DNA from: Chlamydiia bacterium
GTDB lineage: Bacteria > Chlamydiota > Chlamydiia > Chlamydiales > Simkaniaceae
Direction: 5' to 3'
DNA: 64,000 bases
Assembly (NCBI GenBank): GCA_022601645.1
Contig: JAJACH010000001.1
Coordinates: 1,067,743-1,131,742 of the forward strand
The notes beneath the pieces are model-generated. The model was given only the letters and a program-made list of their open reading frames with translations. It was not told where the DNA came from and did no database searches. A program made the translations under genes and the position numbers. Below are positions 32,035 through 40,467 of this stretch, one piece after another (position 1 is the stretch's first letter; every line of letters starts with the position of its first letter).

Positions 32035-32748
32035 CGCCTCGTCATCACTGATAAGGGTTTTGAATTGCTGCTTTTGAAGGCACGCCACTTCGTGGTTGTA
32101 GCTTGCAACGCGCTCATCAAGCCCCCCATAGCGCAGACCAGTGTGGGGTATCTTTTCCTCATCAAGTGTCTCAAGCAGTTGCTCAAGGTGGTCACGCTTG
32201 TCATTAACAAACACGACATGCTTGGGTTTAAAACCTACAGCTTTCATGAATTTTTGAAACGCTTTCCCTTTGTGAGATCCTGCTGTGAACAGGACGCCTC
32301 CACGAAAGAGCACGCCTCGATTGTTGTAAACGTAAACCTCTTCTTTGGTCGGGGCGGATTTAGAAAGATCGACTGAAAGACGTCTAAGCTGATCAAGGGT
32401 TGTGACACAAAGGCCAAGCCCACGTGTTGTCAGTCCCATTGTCGTGTATTTTTCCTGGAGCTCCTTGATGTACTCGGACGTTTTCTCCTCTACAGTACGC
32501 ACATCGGTGATATTTTGAATGGCCATCCATTCTAAGAGGGTTGGCTCAAGCCCTATTTCTTGTTTTCGTCGCCTAAACCACTGGTCATTTCCGTATTCTT
32601 GGACAGGTTCGTAGATCGTATTATCCAAATCTAAGATCAAAAGGGTCTCAGGCTTGGTGTAGTGCTCAACTTCCTTGAAACTCTTAATCTCAATGATCTC
32701 TGCAAAAAGTGGCAAAGCGCAGCTTAAAACTAGAAAAAGCCTTTTCAT
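31987..32748 (-). CDS. exported HAD-like protein (DUF2608 type)
   Basis: 253 residues. A signal peptide (KRLFLVLSCALPLFAEI) is followed by the HAD motif I LILDLDNTIYEP, a later YNNRGVLFRGGVLFTAGSHKGKA segment with the conserved Lys, and VVFVNDKRDHLEQLL as motif IV. This order and the export signal fit the DUF2608 family found in chlamydiae and Legionella. It is probably a phosphatase in the periplasm or beyond; the substrate is unknown. Its C-terminal 16 codons overlap the GNAT gene on the other strand. Confidence 0.82.
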   Translation of the reverse strand: MKRLFLVLSCALPLFAEIIEIKSFKEVEHYTKPETLLILDLDNTIYEPVQEYGNDQWFRRRKQEIGLEPTLLEWMAIQNITDVRTVEEKTSEYIKELQEKYTTMGLTTRGLGLCVTTLDQLRRLSVDLSKSAPTKEEVYVYNNRGVLFRGGVLFTAGSHKGKAFQKFMKAVGFKPKHVVFVNDKRDHLEQLLETLDEEKIPHTGLRYGGLDERVASYNHEVACLQKQQFKTLISDDEALKHLLEEKVTADARQ

Positions 32749-32811
32749 ATCACCTCCAAATTGGTATAGAGAATACTAAACCGAATTTAAATTTCTTACA
32801 AGAGGGCTCGC

Positions 32812-33582
32812 ATGATCACACTGTCTAATGAAGAATATGAAGCGCATTTTGATGCTGAAAATGGCTTGAATCTTGTAAGTTTTAAGAAAAATGGCCGTGA
32901 AATCATCGATCAAAGTGACAGCTCTAAAAAAGGCCCGATCATTGGTCCTCATTTCCATGTTCATACCAAATATTCACCCCCAGATGGAAAAGAGTATCAT
33001 CACGGCTTAGGTCGTTACGCCACTTGGCGAACAGTTCATAGCGAAACGCAAATTCGTGCACACATCTCAGGGAAAGATAAGTTTGGAGAGTATACACTCA
33101 AAGACCTAGAAGGCCAAGATTTTGAGATGCGCTTTGACATTCGTCTTATCCCATCAGGGCTACGCCTCAAACTGGAAGTCATCAGTGACAAACCTTCAAT
33201 GTGTGGTTTTCACTATTACTACAAACTGGGGCCAAATGGCTTTGTTCATGCTGAAGTAGAGGATCAATACAATGACCAAGGCACGATCAAACCGATGCCT
33301 CCGGAATGGAAGAAAGACAAACAACTCTATTATGATCTTTCACCTGAAACCGATTTTGGCTTCATTCCAACACACAACAAGTTCGACCATAAAATCGTCT
33401 ATCAAAATGACGACTACGAACTGAATATCCACTACCTTCCAGCACACCCTGACGAAGTCCAATTCCAACTTTATTCTCCAGAGGGAGCTTCCTTTGTTTG
33501 CATAGAGCCAATGAGTGCTACAGAACCGCGCCAGCCAAAATTAAAACACAGTCTACTTGAAATGAAACTTGAAATCATTTAA
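32812..33582 (+). CDS. aldose 1-epimerase-like protein (galactose mutarotase fold)
   Basis: 256 residues. The N-terminal ITLSNEEYEAHFDAENGLNL and the IIGPHFHVHTKYSPPDG segment, with a beta-sandwich pattern and FHYYYKLGPNGF, resemble the mutarotase superfamily. Conserved catalytic His residues may be in GPHFHVH and FGFIPTHNKFDH. It could interconvert sugar anomers, for instance supplying the xylose or glucose pathways, but no sugar genes are adjacent. The start follows AAGAGGGCTCGC. The next gene begins 9 bp later. Confidence 0.75.
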   Translation: MITLSNEEYEAHFDAENGLNLVSFKKNGREIIDQSDSSKKGPIIGPHFHVHTKYSPPDGKEYHHGLGRYATWRTVHSETQIRAHISGKDKFGEYTLKDLEGQDFEMRFDIRLIPSGLRLKLEVISDKPSMCGFHYYYKLGPNGFVHAEVEDQYNDQGTIKPMPPEWKKDKQLYYDLSPETDFGFIPTHNKFDHKIVYQNDDYELNIHYLPAHPDEVQFQLYSPEGASFVCIEPMSATEPRQPKLKHSLLEMKLEII

Positions 33583-33591
33583 TCAGAGAAT

Positions 33592-35178
33592 ATGAAGAGG
33601 ATTGTCATATTAGGTGGAGGGTTTGGCGGCGTCTACAGTGCCATGTACCTTGAAAAAGCCTTCAAGCATAACAAAGATGTAGAAATAATCTTGGTTAACA
33701 AGGACAACTACTTTGTCTACCAACCAATGCTTGCAGAAGTTGTCGGTGGAGCTGTTGGCATTTTAGACACAGTCAGTCCAATCAAGCGCCTTTGCAAAAA
33801 AACCAAGCTCTACGTTCGCGAAATCGAAGAGATCAGCTTAGAAAATCGCTCTGTTAAGCTCGCTCCCATCTTCTCTCACACCTCAACAGAACTTTCCTAC
33901 GATCATCTGATCCTTGCTCTTGGCAACGTAACAGATTTTCGAGACTCTTCCGGCCTTCACGAGCACGCTCTTCCCTTCAAAAACCTTGCTGACTCACTAG
34001 TCATCCGCAATCGCGTTATCGATGCAGTTGACGCGGCGGCCAATGAAACAGAGCCTCACATCCGCCAGCAGCTTTTAACTTTTGTCATCGGTGGCGGTGG
34101 ATTTTCTGGTAGCGAAGTGTGCGCTGAAGTTAACGACCTCGCTCATACCCTAGCCGAAGAATACCCTCAAATCAGCCACGAAGACATCCGCGTTGTCATG
34201 GTCCACAGCAAAAACCGCTTGATGGACCGAGAAATGCCAGAACCACTTGGCGTCTACGCAAGTGAACTGATGGAAAAACGGGGCGTGGAGCTCCTTTTTG
34301 GCCATCGCCTTGTTTCAGCAACACCAGAAGAGGCCATCTTAGACAATGGCGACCGCATCCCCTCAAAAACCATCATCTCCTCCGTACCTTCCTCACCAAA
34401 TCCCCTTATTGAAGCACTTGATGTCCCCAAAACAAAAGGACGCGTTAACACCAATCCCTTTATGCAGCTTGAAGGTCATGACAACATTTGGGCACTAGGC
34501 GACTGCGCCATGGTTCCTGTCACAAAAGATGACTCATTTGCCCCACCAACGGCTCAATTTGCCATCAGACAAGCCAAACAACTTGCAAGCAACATGAAAT
34601 GCCAGTTCAATAATAAGCCGATGAAACCTTTCTATTTCAAAGCGCTCGGTATGTTAGGAGCCCTCGGACACCACTCAGCAGTAGCCCAGCTCTTTGGACG
34701 ATTCAAATTCTCAGGACTTTTGGCCTGGTTCCTCTGGCGATTTATTTACTGGATGAAACTTCCCGGCTCAGACCGCAAGCTGAAAGTTGCCGTTTCATGG
34801 ATGCTTGAAATGCTGATTCCTCAGGACATCGTACAACTAAAAATCTCTCCTTCCCAAGGAATTATGCAGCTTCATTTTGAACCGGGTGAAATTATCTTCA
34901 ACGAAGGAGATAAAGGCGATTATCTCTATATTATTACCGAAGGGAAAGTCGAAATCTTCAATAAAAAAGGGTACATTACCCATCTAGGTCAAGGCGAATT
35001 CTTTGGTGAAATGGCTCTGTTAAATGAAAAAAGCCGTGGAGCTACCGTCAAGTGCGAGGAACCGACAAACGTGCTTGCACTGCGCAAAAAAGATTTTGGG
35101 ATGCTCATCGCAAACTTCAAAGAGCTTCGAGAAGCCTTTGAATCTACCGAAAAGACACGCAGAGAAGAAGCTCAGTAG
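33592..35178 (+). CDS. type II NADH dehydrogenase fused to a C-terminal cyclic-nucleotide-binding-like domain
   Basis: 528 residues. Residues 1-400 form an NDH-2-type flavoprotein: FAD site IVILGGGFGGVYSAMY, NAD site LTFVIGGGGFSGSEVCAE and IWALGDCAMVPV. The segment around residues 335-400 includes the hydrophobic helix LLAWFLWRFIYWMKLPG that attaches such enzymes to the membrane. Residues about 422-515 are a cNMP/CAP-like beta-barrel: EPGEIIFNEGDKGDYLYIITEGKV split around NEGDKGD, then GEFFGEMALL and RGAT. The barrel may regulate NADH oxidation by a nucleotide or simply be structural. It shares a transcript with the mutarotase gene (9-bp gap). Confidence 0.92.
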   Translation: MKRIVILGGGFGGVYSAMYLEKAFKHNKDVEIILVNKDNYFVYQPMLAEVVGGAVGILDTVSPIKRLCKKTKLYVREIEEISLENRSVKLAPIFSHTSTELSYDHLILALGNVTDFRDSSGLHEHALPFKNLADSLVIRNRVIDAVDAAANETEPHIRQQLLTFVIGGGGFSGSEVCAEVNDLAHTLAEEYPQISHEDIRVVMVHSKNRLMDREMPEPLGVYASELMEKRGVELLFGHRLVSATPEEAILDNGDRIPSKTIISSVPSSPNPLIEALDVPKTKGRVNTNPFMQLEGHDNIWALGDCAMVPVTKDDSFAPPTAQFAIRQAKQLASNMKCQFNNKPMKPFYFKALGMLGALGHHSAVAQLFGRFKFSGLLAWFLWRFIYWMKLPGSDRKLKVAVSWMLEMLIPQDIVQLKISPSQGIMQLHFEPGEIIFNEGDKGDYLYIITEGKVEIFNKKGYITHLGQGEFFGEMALLNEKSRGATVKCEEPTNVLALRKKDFGMLIANFKELREAFESTEKTRREEAQ

Positions 35179-35339
35179 TCACGCGATTGTGAATCGTTAT
35201 TGTCATTTTGCTCTTTGCTTTCTTCTTGATAAGCTGTACCTTCCATAAGCCCGTCTTCATCTATTACAGCTAAGCGCTTTTTCTCACGCGCTTCGTACTC
35301 AAATAGACAGAACTTTAGTGATGACCTTGTAGGCTTCAT
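35172..35339 (-). CDS. small acidic hypothetical protein, 55 residues
   Basis: A 56-codon frame too short for usual ORF listing. The protein starts MKPTRSSLKFCLFEYEAREK and ends with a polar, Gln/Asn/Asp-rich tail (QNDNNDSQSRDY). The ribosome site is weak (AAAGAG). Support comes from an almost ideal promoter upstream (TATAAT with a 17-bp spacer) and from a tight 7-bp convergent overlap with the NDH-2 gene end. No family is recognised. Confidence 0.55.
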   Translation of the reverse strand: MKPTRSSLKFCLFEYEAREKKRLAVIDEDGLMEGTAYQEESKEQNDNNDSQSRDY

Positions 35340-35380
35340 AAGTATCTCTTTATGTTTATCTTAGTTCTATTCATACCCAT

Positions 35381-35409
35381 ATTATACATGAATTGAGATT
35401 GTTTTTAAA
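35381..35409 (-). promoter_or_regulatory. near-consensus promoter for the 55-residue gene
   Basis: On the minus strand, TTTAAA (35409-35404) and TATAAT (35386-35381) are separated by 17 bp, with an upstream TG making it nearly extended. The start site would be about 35 nt before the ATG at 35339. The remaining 35410-35585 is AT-rich with no gene seen. Confidence 0.6.
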
Positions 35410-35585
35410 GAAAAGATTTACCTCAAAAACCTCATCTATCTTATTTTCAATATGTTAGTATTTTTTACTGTCTCCCAACCACTCATAAAATCACCCTATT
35501 TTTTTTGCAAATACCTGTAAGTCGCTGATATACATCAGATTGGAAAATGCTTGCTCGTATTCGCCTAACCTGTTAATCATAGGGA

Positions 35586-36845
35586 ATGCGTTGGATCATT
35601 TGGTTTTTAGCGATTCTCTTCTATTTCTACGAGTATGCCATTCGGGTAGCCCCGAGTGTGATGGTCCCTGAGATCATGGCATCCTTCCAGATCGATGCAG
35701 GGGCCTTTGGAACGTTGGTTGCCTTTTACCTTTATGCCTACGCACCAATGCAGCTCCCTGCAGGCCTTTTAATGGACCGGTATGGGGCAAAAGCTCTTAT
35801 GACCTTCGCCCTCCTTTTATGCGGCGCAGGTGGTGTTATCTTTGCTGAAACAAACTCTCTTTGGCTCGGCTACTTAGCCAGATTGTTAATGGGAGCAGGA
35901 TCTGCCTTTGCGTTTGTTGGGCTTGTCTACATTTGTTCGCACTGGTTTTGCGGGCGTATTCTTGCCTTGATGGTAGGCCTTGGAAATTCTCTTGGGATGT
36001 TTGGGGCTGTATTTGGACTAGGCCCAATTGGCCATTTAGTCGAGATGTTTGGGTGGAGATCAACCACTTTACAGCTTGGAATCTTAGGATTTATCTTAGC
36101 TGTGATTACTTTTATTCTTGTACCGTCAAAGAAAAAGACACAACATCAGGATACAGAGGTTCAAACTTGGGCAGAGGCGGGCCAAAACTTTAAACAGCTC
36201 TTAAAGAACAAACGGATGTGGGTCAATGGGCTTGTTGGACTGTTATTTTATCTGACAACGGTCAATTTTGCAGGCATGTGGTGCACACCTTTTGTTCATA
36301 CGACCTATGGTGTGGATAAAGCCACCGCTGGTTGGGCGGCTTCGATGATTTATATTGGGTGGATTCTTGGAGGGCCTCTTCTTGGGAATATCTCTGACCG
36401 CCTCGGAAAAAGAGTGGCGGTATTAAAAGTCTCCTCCTTCTTATCCTTTGTGCTCATTGCACTTGCGATCTATGTGAAGATGAAGATTGCGATGCTTTTT
36501 GTCGTCCTTGTTTTAGCAGGCGTCTTCTTGTCTGGCGAACTCATGGTCTATGTTTTAGCCGTCGAACTCAATCCTCAGAAGGTGAAAGGAAGCGCAATTG
36601 CTCTTACAAATTTTATGGTTTTTCTAGCAGGCGCCATCGTGCAACCCTTTGTCGGGTATATTCTGGATGCGTGTTGGGGCGGTAAAATGGCAGCAAAGGT
36701 ACCAGTCTATTCAACACACTGTTATCACTACGCTCTTTTAATCTTTCCGATTTCCCTCTTTCTATCCTTTGTTGTCTGCTTTTTCTTAAAAGAGAAAAAA
36801 TACAAAGATCACGTGGAAGACTCAATCGACTCTTGGAGCGCTTGA
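35586..36845 (+). CDS. MFS transporter
   Basis: 419 residues with twelve hydrophobic spans. The loop 2-3 motif is [13 protein letters not shown], and the second-half counterpart is [14 protein letters not shown]. The N-terminus [22 protein letters not shown] is close to that of MFS carriers annotated as hexose-phosphate or anion transporters in intracellular bacteria. The substrate is unknown. It overlaps the convergent hemH by 37 bp. The start ATG follows AGGGA closely (TAGGGAATG), so initiation may be leaderless or weak. Confidence 0.87.
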   Translation: MRWIIWFLAILFYFYEYAIRVAPSVMVPEIMASFQIDAGAFGTLVAFYLYAYAPMQLPAGLLMDRYGAKALMTFALLLCGAGGVIFAETNSLWLGYLARLLMGAGSAFAFVGLVYICSHWFCGRILALMVGLGNSLGMFGAVFGLGPIGHLVEMFGWRSTTLQLGILGFILAVITFILVPSKKKTQHQDTEVQTWAEAGQNFKQLLKNKRMWVNGLVGLLFYLTTVNFAGMWCTPFVHTTYGVDKATAGWAASMIYIGWILGGPLLGNISDRLGKRVAVLKVSSFLSFVLIALAIYVKMKIAMLFVVLVLAGVFLSGELMVYVLAVELNPQKVKGSAIALTNFMVFLAGAIVQPFVGYILDACWGGKMAAKVPVYSTHCYHYALLIFPISLFLSFVVCFFLKEKKYKDHVEDSIDSWSA

Positions 36846-37714
36846 ATAAAGAGTGGATGGTCGTTAAGGCCTTCAACAAGGGTAAGATCCCTCCCCTCGG
36901 CATATTCCACCCCAATTTCATAGATTGTCTCTAAACAATCACAGACAAAAGCAGGGCAAAGCACGAGGATTTTCTTCCCCTTTTTCGCGTCTAAGACATC
37001 AATTGTATACGGCTTAAGCCAAGGTTTTCTTCCAAGTCGAGATTGGTAACCAAAGGCAAATTTCTCAAGCCTAAGCTCTTTGGCAATAGCTTGAGCCGTT
37101 TTCAAGCATTCAAACGAATAGCGCCCCTTATAATCGGCCTCTTCAGGAAGGCCATGAAAGGAAAATAACACTTCATCGTAAGCGCTGATATCGTATTGCC
37201 TAGCACGCTCAGCAAACGCTTTAATCATGCTCGGCTGTGTTGGAAAGCTTTGTATAAAATTCAGCTTAGGGATGATCGACCACTTTGATAAAACGCGCAT
37301 CACCTCTTCTTGAATAGAGCCTGTTGTCGCAGACGCATATTGAGGAAATAACGGCACGATCGTTAGGTTATCGACATCTTTTAGTAAAGAAAGGCCTTCT
37401 TCAATGGATGGCTCTCCATAACGCATGGCTAACACAACCTTACAATTAGTTCCCATTTTCTCACTAAGAAGACTTTGAACGCGTTTACCATAAACAAGAA
37501 GAGGAGATCCCTCCTCCGTCCAGATATCCTGGTACATTTTCGCCGATTCTTTGTAGCGTCTTGGTACGATTAAACCACGTACGAGCAATTGGCGCATGGG
37601 CGCCCTCATTTCAATCACCCGCTTATCTGTGAGAAATTGATTTAAGTACCTTTTCACATCCTTAGGACGCGAAGATTTAGGTGTGCCTAGGTTGACAAGA
37701 AGAACTCCATCCAT
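36809..37714 (-). CDS. hemH: ferrochelatase
   Basis: About 301 residues from ATG 37714; a TTG two codons earlier is possible. It inserts Fe2+ into protoporphyrin IX. Family blocks are [52 protein letters not shown] (catalytic His), [17 protein letters not shown] and [18 protein letters not shown] with the conserved Glu. It stands alone here; no other haem genes lie in the window. Its 3' end overlaps the convergent MFS gene by 37 bp. Confidence 0.96.
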   Translation of the reverse strand: MDGVLLVNLGTPKSSRPKDVKRYLNQFLTDKRVIEMRAPMRQLLVRGLIVPRRYKESAKMYQDIWTEEGSPLLVYGKRVQSLLSEKMGTNCKVVLAMRYGEPSIEEGLSLLKDVDNLTIVPLFPQYASATTGSIQEEVMRVLSKWSIIPKLNFIQSFPTQPSMIKAFAERARQYDISAYDEVLFSFHGLPEEADYKGRYSFECLKTAQAIAKELRLEKFAFGYQSRLGRKPWLKPYTIDVLDAKKGKKILVLCPAFVCDCLETIYEIGVEYAEGRDLTLVEGLNDHPLFIQALQESIESST

Positions 37715-37761
37715 GTACAAGATTCTATAAATCTAATTTTTAAACGGAAAGGAATATTCTC

Positions 37762-37947
37762 ATGTCAGAAGTCTTAGTCGTCGCAAGCAAGGTCAAAAAA
37801 CATATCAAAGACACTTCAGGAATGAACACGTCAGCCTCGGTAATGGAAGCCCTTACGCGGGTTGTAGAACGCGAATGTGCAAGAGCTGTTCAAAACGCTG
37901 AAAAAGACAGAAGAAAAACAGTCATGGATAGAGATTTCGAAGAGTGA
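37762..37947 (+). CDS. bacterial single-histone-fold protein
   Basis: 61 residues, exactly one histone fold. Helix 1 is LVVASKVKKHIKDTSG, the long helix 2 runs SASVMEALTRVVERECARAV, and the loop before helix 3 reads RRKTVMDRDFEE, the R-x-T-V-x-x-x-D pattern of core histones and archaeal histones. The length and the (V/L)VASKVK start match the Bdellovibrio histone Bd0055. Such proteins form dimers that bind DNA. Chlamydiae are better known for the unrelated histone H1-like Hc1 and Hc2. It has GGAAAGG as ribosome site and overlaps the following MFS gene by 4 bp. Confidence 0.9.
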   Translation: MSEVLVVASKVKKHIKDTSGMNTSASVMEALTRVVERECARAVQNAEKDRRKTVMDRDFEE

Positions 37948-39245
37948 AAAACTTTCTCGGTCTGATTGCAGTTTCAGGCGCCTACGCAATTGTATACTTG
38001 GATATGAGCTTTGTAAATATCGCACTCCCCTCAATCCAAGCAACATTTGGGTCAACAACGGTGCAAATGCATTGGTTTATGACAATGTATATCCTGGCTG
38101 TAGCGCTCTTCGCTTTCACAAGTGGTAAAATCGCTGATATGACCTCTTACAAAGGGGTCTATTTAGTTGGTACAAGCGTTTTTATTCTAGGTTCCCTCAT
38201 GTGCGCTTTTGCAAGCTCGACCGAGAGATTTATGGGCACCCGTTTTATCCAGGGTTTTGGCGCCGCCTTTATGCTCCCAGCCTCTCTTGCCCTCATCTAC
38301 AAAAATGCCAAACTCGCCGAACGAGGTTCAGCCCTTGGATGGTACTCCTTTTTTGCCGCCTCATGCCTAGTTGCCGGGCCGTTTTTAGGGGGGCTTATCG
38401 TCGAATATCTAGGTTGGCGCTCGGTTTTTCTTATCATTGCAGCCCTTGGAGCTGTCTTGTTGCTTTTCACAATAAGCTTCACTACAGATTATCAATCTGA
38501 GCACGCATACCCTTTTGATTGGGTCGGTCAAATCCTCCTTTTCATCAGCCTCTTAGGCCTCATTAGCGAGGGTTATAAAACAACCATTGTTGCCGCCCTT
38601 TGCTTTCTTCTATTTATCGTCTATGAATGGCGTCGCCCTTACCCTCTAATAGACCTCCGCATGCTCGCCTCTCGTAACTTTGCCGTTGCAGCACTCAACT
38701 TCTTCTTCGCTCAAATGCTCCTTTTCGCCAATGTCTTCTTCGCCATCCACTTACAAAAGCATTTTGGCTACTCCCCAATCATCGCCGGTCTATTACTACT
38801 TCCCTCTTGCGCCTTTGCCGTCACCTTAAATATCCCCGCAGGTCGTTTTACAGATAGACGTGGAGCAAAGCCCGTCCTTCTTACAGGCATCATCATAAGC
38901 TTACTAGGCTTCATGTGCCTTACGCTCTTTCATAGAGATTACTTACAACTCCTTCCAGGTTTCATCCTGTATAGCATCTCATTACCGCTTATTTTCGTGC
39001 CCAACTACCACCTGATCCTGCACGCTGTCCCAGAAGGCATGCAAGGCAGCGCTTCAGGCATAGCTTTTGGCTTTAGACATATCGGAGGATTGCTTGGATT
39101 TGCAACAATGAGCATCGTCTGGACATGGGGAAAATTTGGAGGTGTGATGTTCTTTCTAGGTTGCATCGCTATTTTAGCACTCCTCTTGACCGCCATTGTA
39201 GCCCGAAACAAACCCCATGATGGACATACCTACCAAAACATGTAA
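37944..39245 (+). CDS. MFS transporter, DHA2 (EmrB-like) type
   Basis: 433 residues with about thirteen to fourteen hydrophobic spans. LDMSFVNIALPSIQATFG at the N-terminus, SGKIADMTSYKGVYLVG and the LPASLALIYKNAKLAERGSA region mark the DHA2 drug-proton antiporter family. The GTG start overlaps the stop of the histone-fold gene by 4 bp, so both are translated from one mRNA. The functional link between a histone and a pump is unclear and may be chance. Confidence 0.88.
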   Translation: MKNFLGLIAVSGAYAIVYLDMSFVNIALPSIQATFGSTTVQMHWFMTMYILAVALFAFTSGKIADMTSYKGVYLVGTSVFILGSLMCAFASSTERFMGTRFIQGFGAAFMLPASLALIYKNAKLAERGSALGWYSFFAASCLVAGPFLGGLIVEYLGWRSVFLIIAALGAVLLLFTISFTTDYQSEHAYPFDWVGQILLFISLLGLISEGYKTTIVAALCFLLFIVYEWRRPYPLIDLRMLASRNFAVAALNFFFAQMLLFANVFFAIHLQKHFGYSPIIAGLLLLPSCAFAVTLNIPAGRFTDRRGAKPVLLTGIIISLLGFMCLTLFHRDYLQLLPGFILYSISLPLIFVPNYHLILHAVPEGMQGSASGIAFGFRHIGGLLGFATMSIVWTWGKFGGVMFFLGCIAILALLLTAIVARNKPHDGHTYQNM

Positions 39246-39301
39246 CTAATGATTGCATCTAAAGCAAAAACAAACTAAACGAATATTAAGAGGAGAATAC
39301 T

Positions 39302-39754
39302 ATGGCAATTATACCAATTATCTTATATCTTACTGCGTGGGTCCTGGCAATTATCAGCACCTATACCGGCGAAGGGAACTTTCCCTATGAGCTCGTCCGT
39401 TACCTCCTACTCCTTTCTGTTGGGGTACAAGGAATATGGTCATTCATCGGACATTTCTTTTATTCAAAGGACACCGCTAAACACGTTGGGTGGCAAAGTG
39501 GTCCTTTCCAACATGAGATAGCCTTTTGCAATCTAAGCTACGGAGTACTTGGAGTACTTGGGTACTGGTTACAAGGCGTCTGGTTTGCAACAACACTTGG
39601 GATAACCATTTTCCTTCTAGGAGCCGCCTACATCCACGTGATGGACATGGTGAAGAAGAAGAACTTTAGTCCAGGAAATGCTGGGCCGATTTTCTACCTC
39701 GACATCTTGATTCCACTAACGCTTTGGATCGCCATCTGGGTCCACTTCGCCTAA
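39302..39754 (+). CDS. small four-helix membrane protein (DUF6790-like)
   Basis: 150 residues with four hydrophobic spans (around 5-20, 30-50, 75-110, 125-148). Motifs shared with the uncharacterised DUF6790 family include SFIGHFFYSKDTAKHVGWQ and GPFQHEIAFCNLSYGVLG. Its function is unknown. The start is preceded by AAGAGGAG. A palindromic element begins at its stop codon. Confidence 0.8.
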   Translation: MAIIPIILYLTAWVLAIISTYTGEGNFPYELVRYLLLLSVGVQGIWSFIGHFFYSKDTAKHVGWQSGPFQHEIAFCNLSYGVLGVLGYWLQGVWFATTLGITIFLLGAAYIHVMDMVKKKNFSPGNAGPIFYLDILIPLTLWIAIWVHFA

Positions 39755-39919
39755 ATTTAGGGTCGGAGAGCAGGGGATTTTGGAAGTTTTTTGCTCCGCC
39801 GTGCAATATGCACTGTCTTCCGCAAAAATACGTATCGCTTACGCTCACCCTTCCAAACTACCCTGCTCTCCCCCCTAAATTCCCGTTTGCAGGGGATTTT
39901 GAAAGTTTTTTGCTCCTCC
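39754..39919. repeat. palindromic MITE/REP-like element with partial direct copy
   Basis: Terminal arms 39754-39786 and 39850-39881 are near-perfect inverted repeats of 32-33 nt (arms begin AATTTAGGGTCGGAGAGCAG and end CTGCTCTCCCCCCTAAATT). Inside lie small hairpins (GTGCAATATGCAC near 39801, CGTATCGCTTACG near 39831). A direct copy of 39770-39800 (GCAGGGGATTTTGGAAG, then TTTTTTGCTCC) recurs at 39889-39919 with two or three changes. It may also terminate the DUF6790-like gene. Confidence 0.75.
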
Positions 39920-39962
39920 AAACCAAGGCTAATACTAGTTGGGGAAATGGCCCTAATATGGT

Positions 39963-40439
39963 ATGCTTTTGGCCATGGCAGGTATCTATTTTCAAGATCA
40001 ACTTATAGAGGATGCTGTCCTCTCACACAGGGTAGCAATCGACTTTCCAGATCAGGACGTCCAGATCGACTTGAAGGGCTCAACCGTTCAAATACGACCT
40101 GATGACACTCAGGCTTGGGTCGATTTTTCAAGCAACGCTCCAAACCCAACAGAAGCACTTCAACGCGCGTTAATGGTAGAACGAGTGGATCGTTTGATGC
40201 GTGCACATCTATTTGAAACCCTTGACGAAGAAGAACGCGGCTCTCTCACATCGATTGAAACAGCTGAGCGGGGCTACGTCCTTAAAAGACAAGCCCTTGA
40301 AACGAATGAAGTCATGTACACAATTTGGTCTCGAGACGATTTTGCCTGGTATGAAAAGATTATCGGTTTTTTCGCAGCCCTTGGTGGAACCTTCTATTAC
40401 GGTTTGTCACACGGTCTTTATTTAACATTTTATTCCTAA
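39963..40439 (+). CDS. hypothetical protein with C-terminal hydrophobic segment
   Basis: 158 residues (or 154 from the Met of MAGIYFQ). Not recognised. The N-terminal 60 residues look beta-rich (VAIDFPDQDVQIDLKGSTVQI), the middle is helical, and the tail WYEKIIGFFAALGGTFYYGL, continuing to SHGLYLTFYS, is hydrophobic enough to touch or span a membrane. No ribosome site is clear at either Met. It lies just before the xylose operon but on weak spacing (28 bp). Confidence 0.6.
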   Translation: MLLAMAGIYFQDQLIEDAVLSHRVAIDFPDQDVQIDLKGSTVQIRPDDTQAWVDFSSNAPNPTEALQRALMVERVDRLMRAHLFETLDEEERGSLTSIETAERGYVLKRQALETNEVMYTIWSRDDFAWYEKIIGFFAALGGTFYYGLSHGLYLTFYS

Positions 40440-40467
40440 AAAATTCCCTTTAGGGTATCCATTGGGG

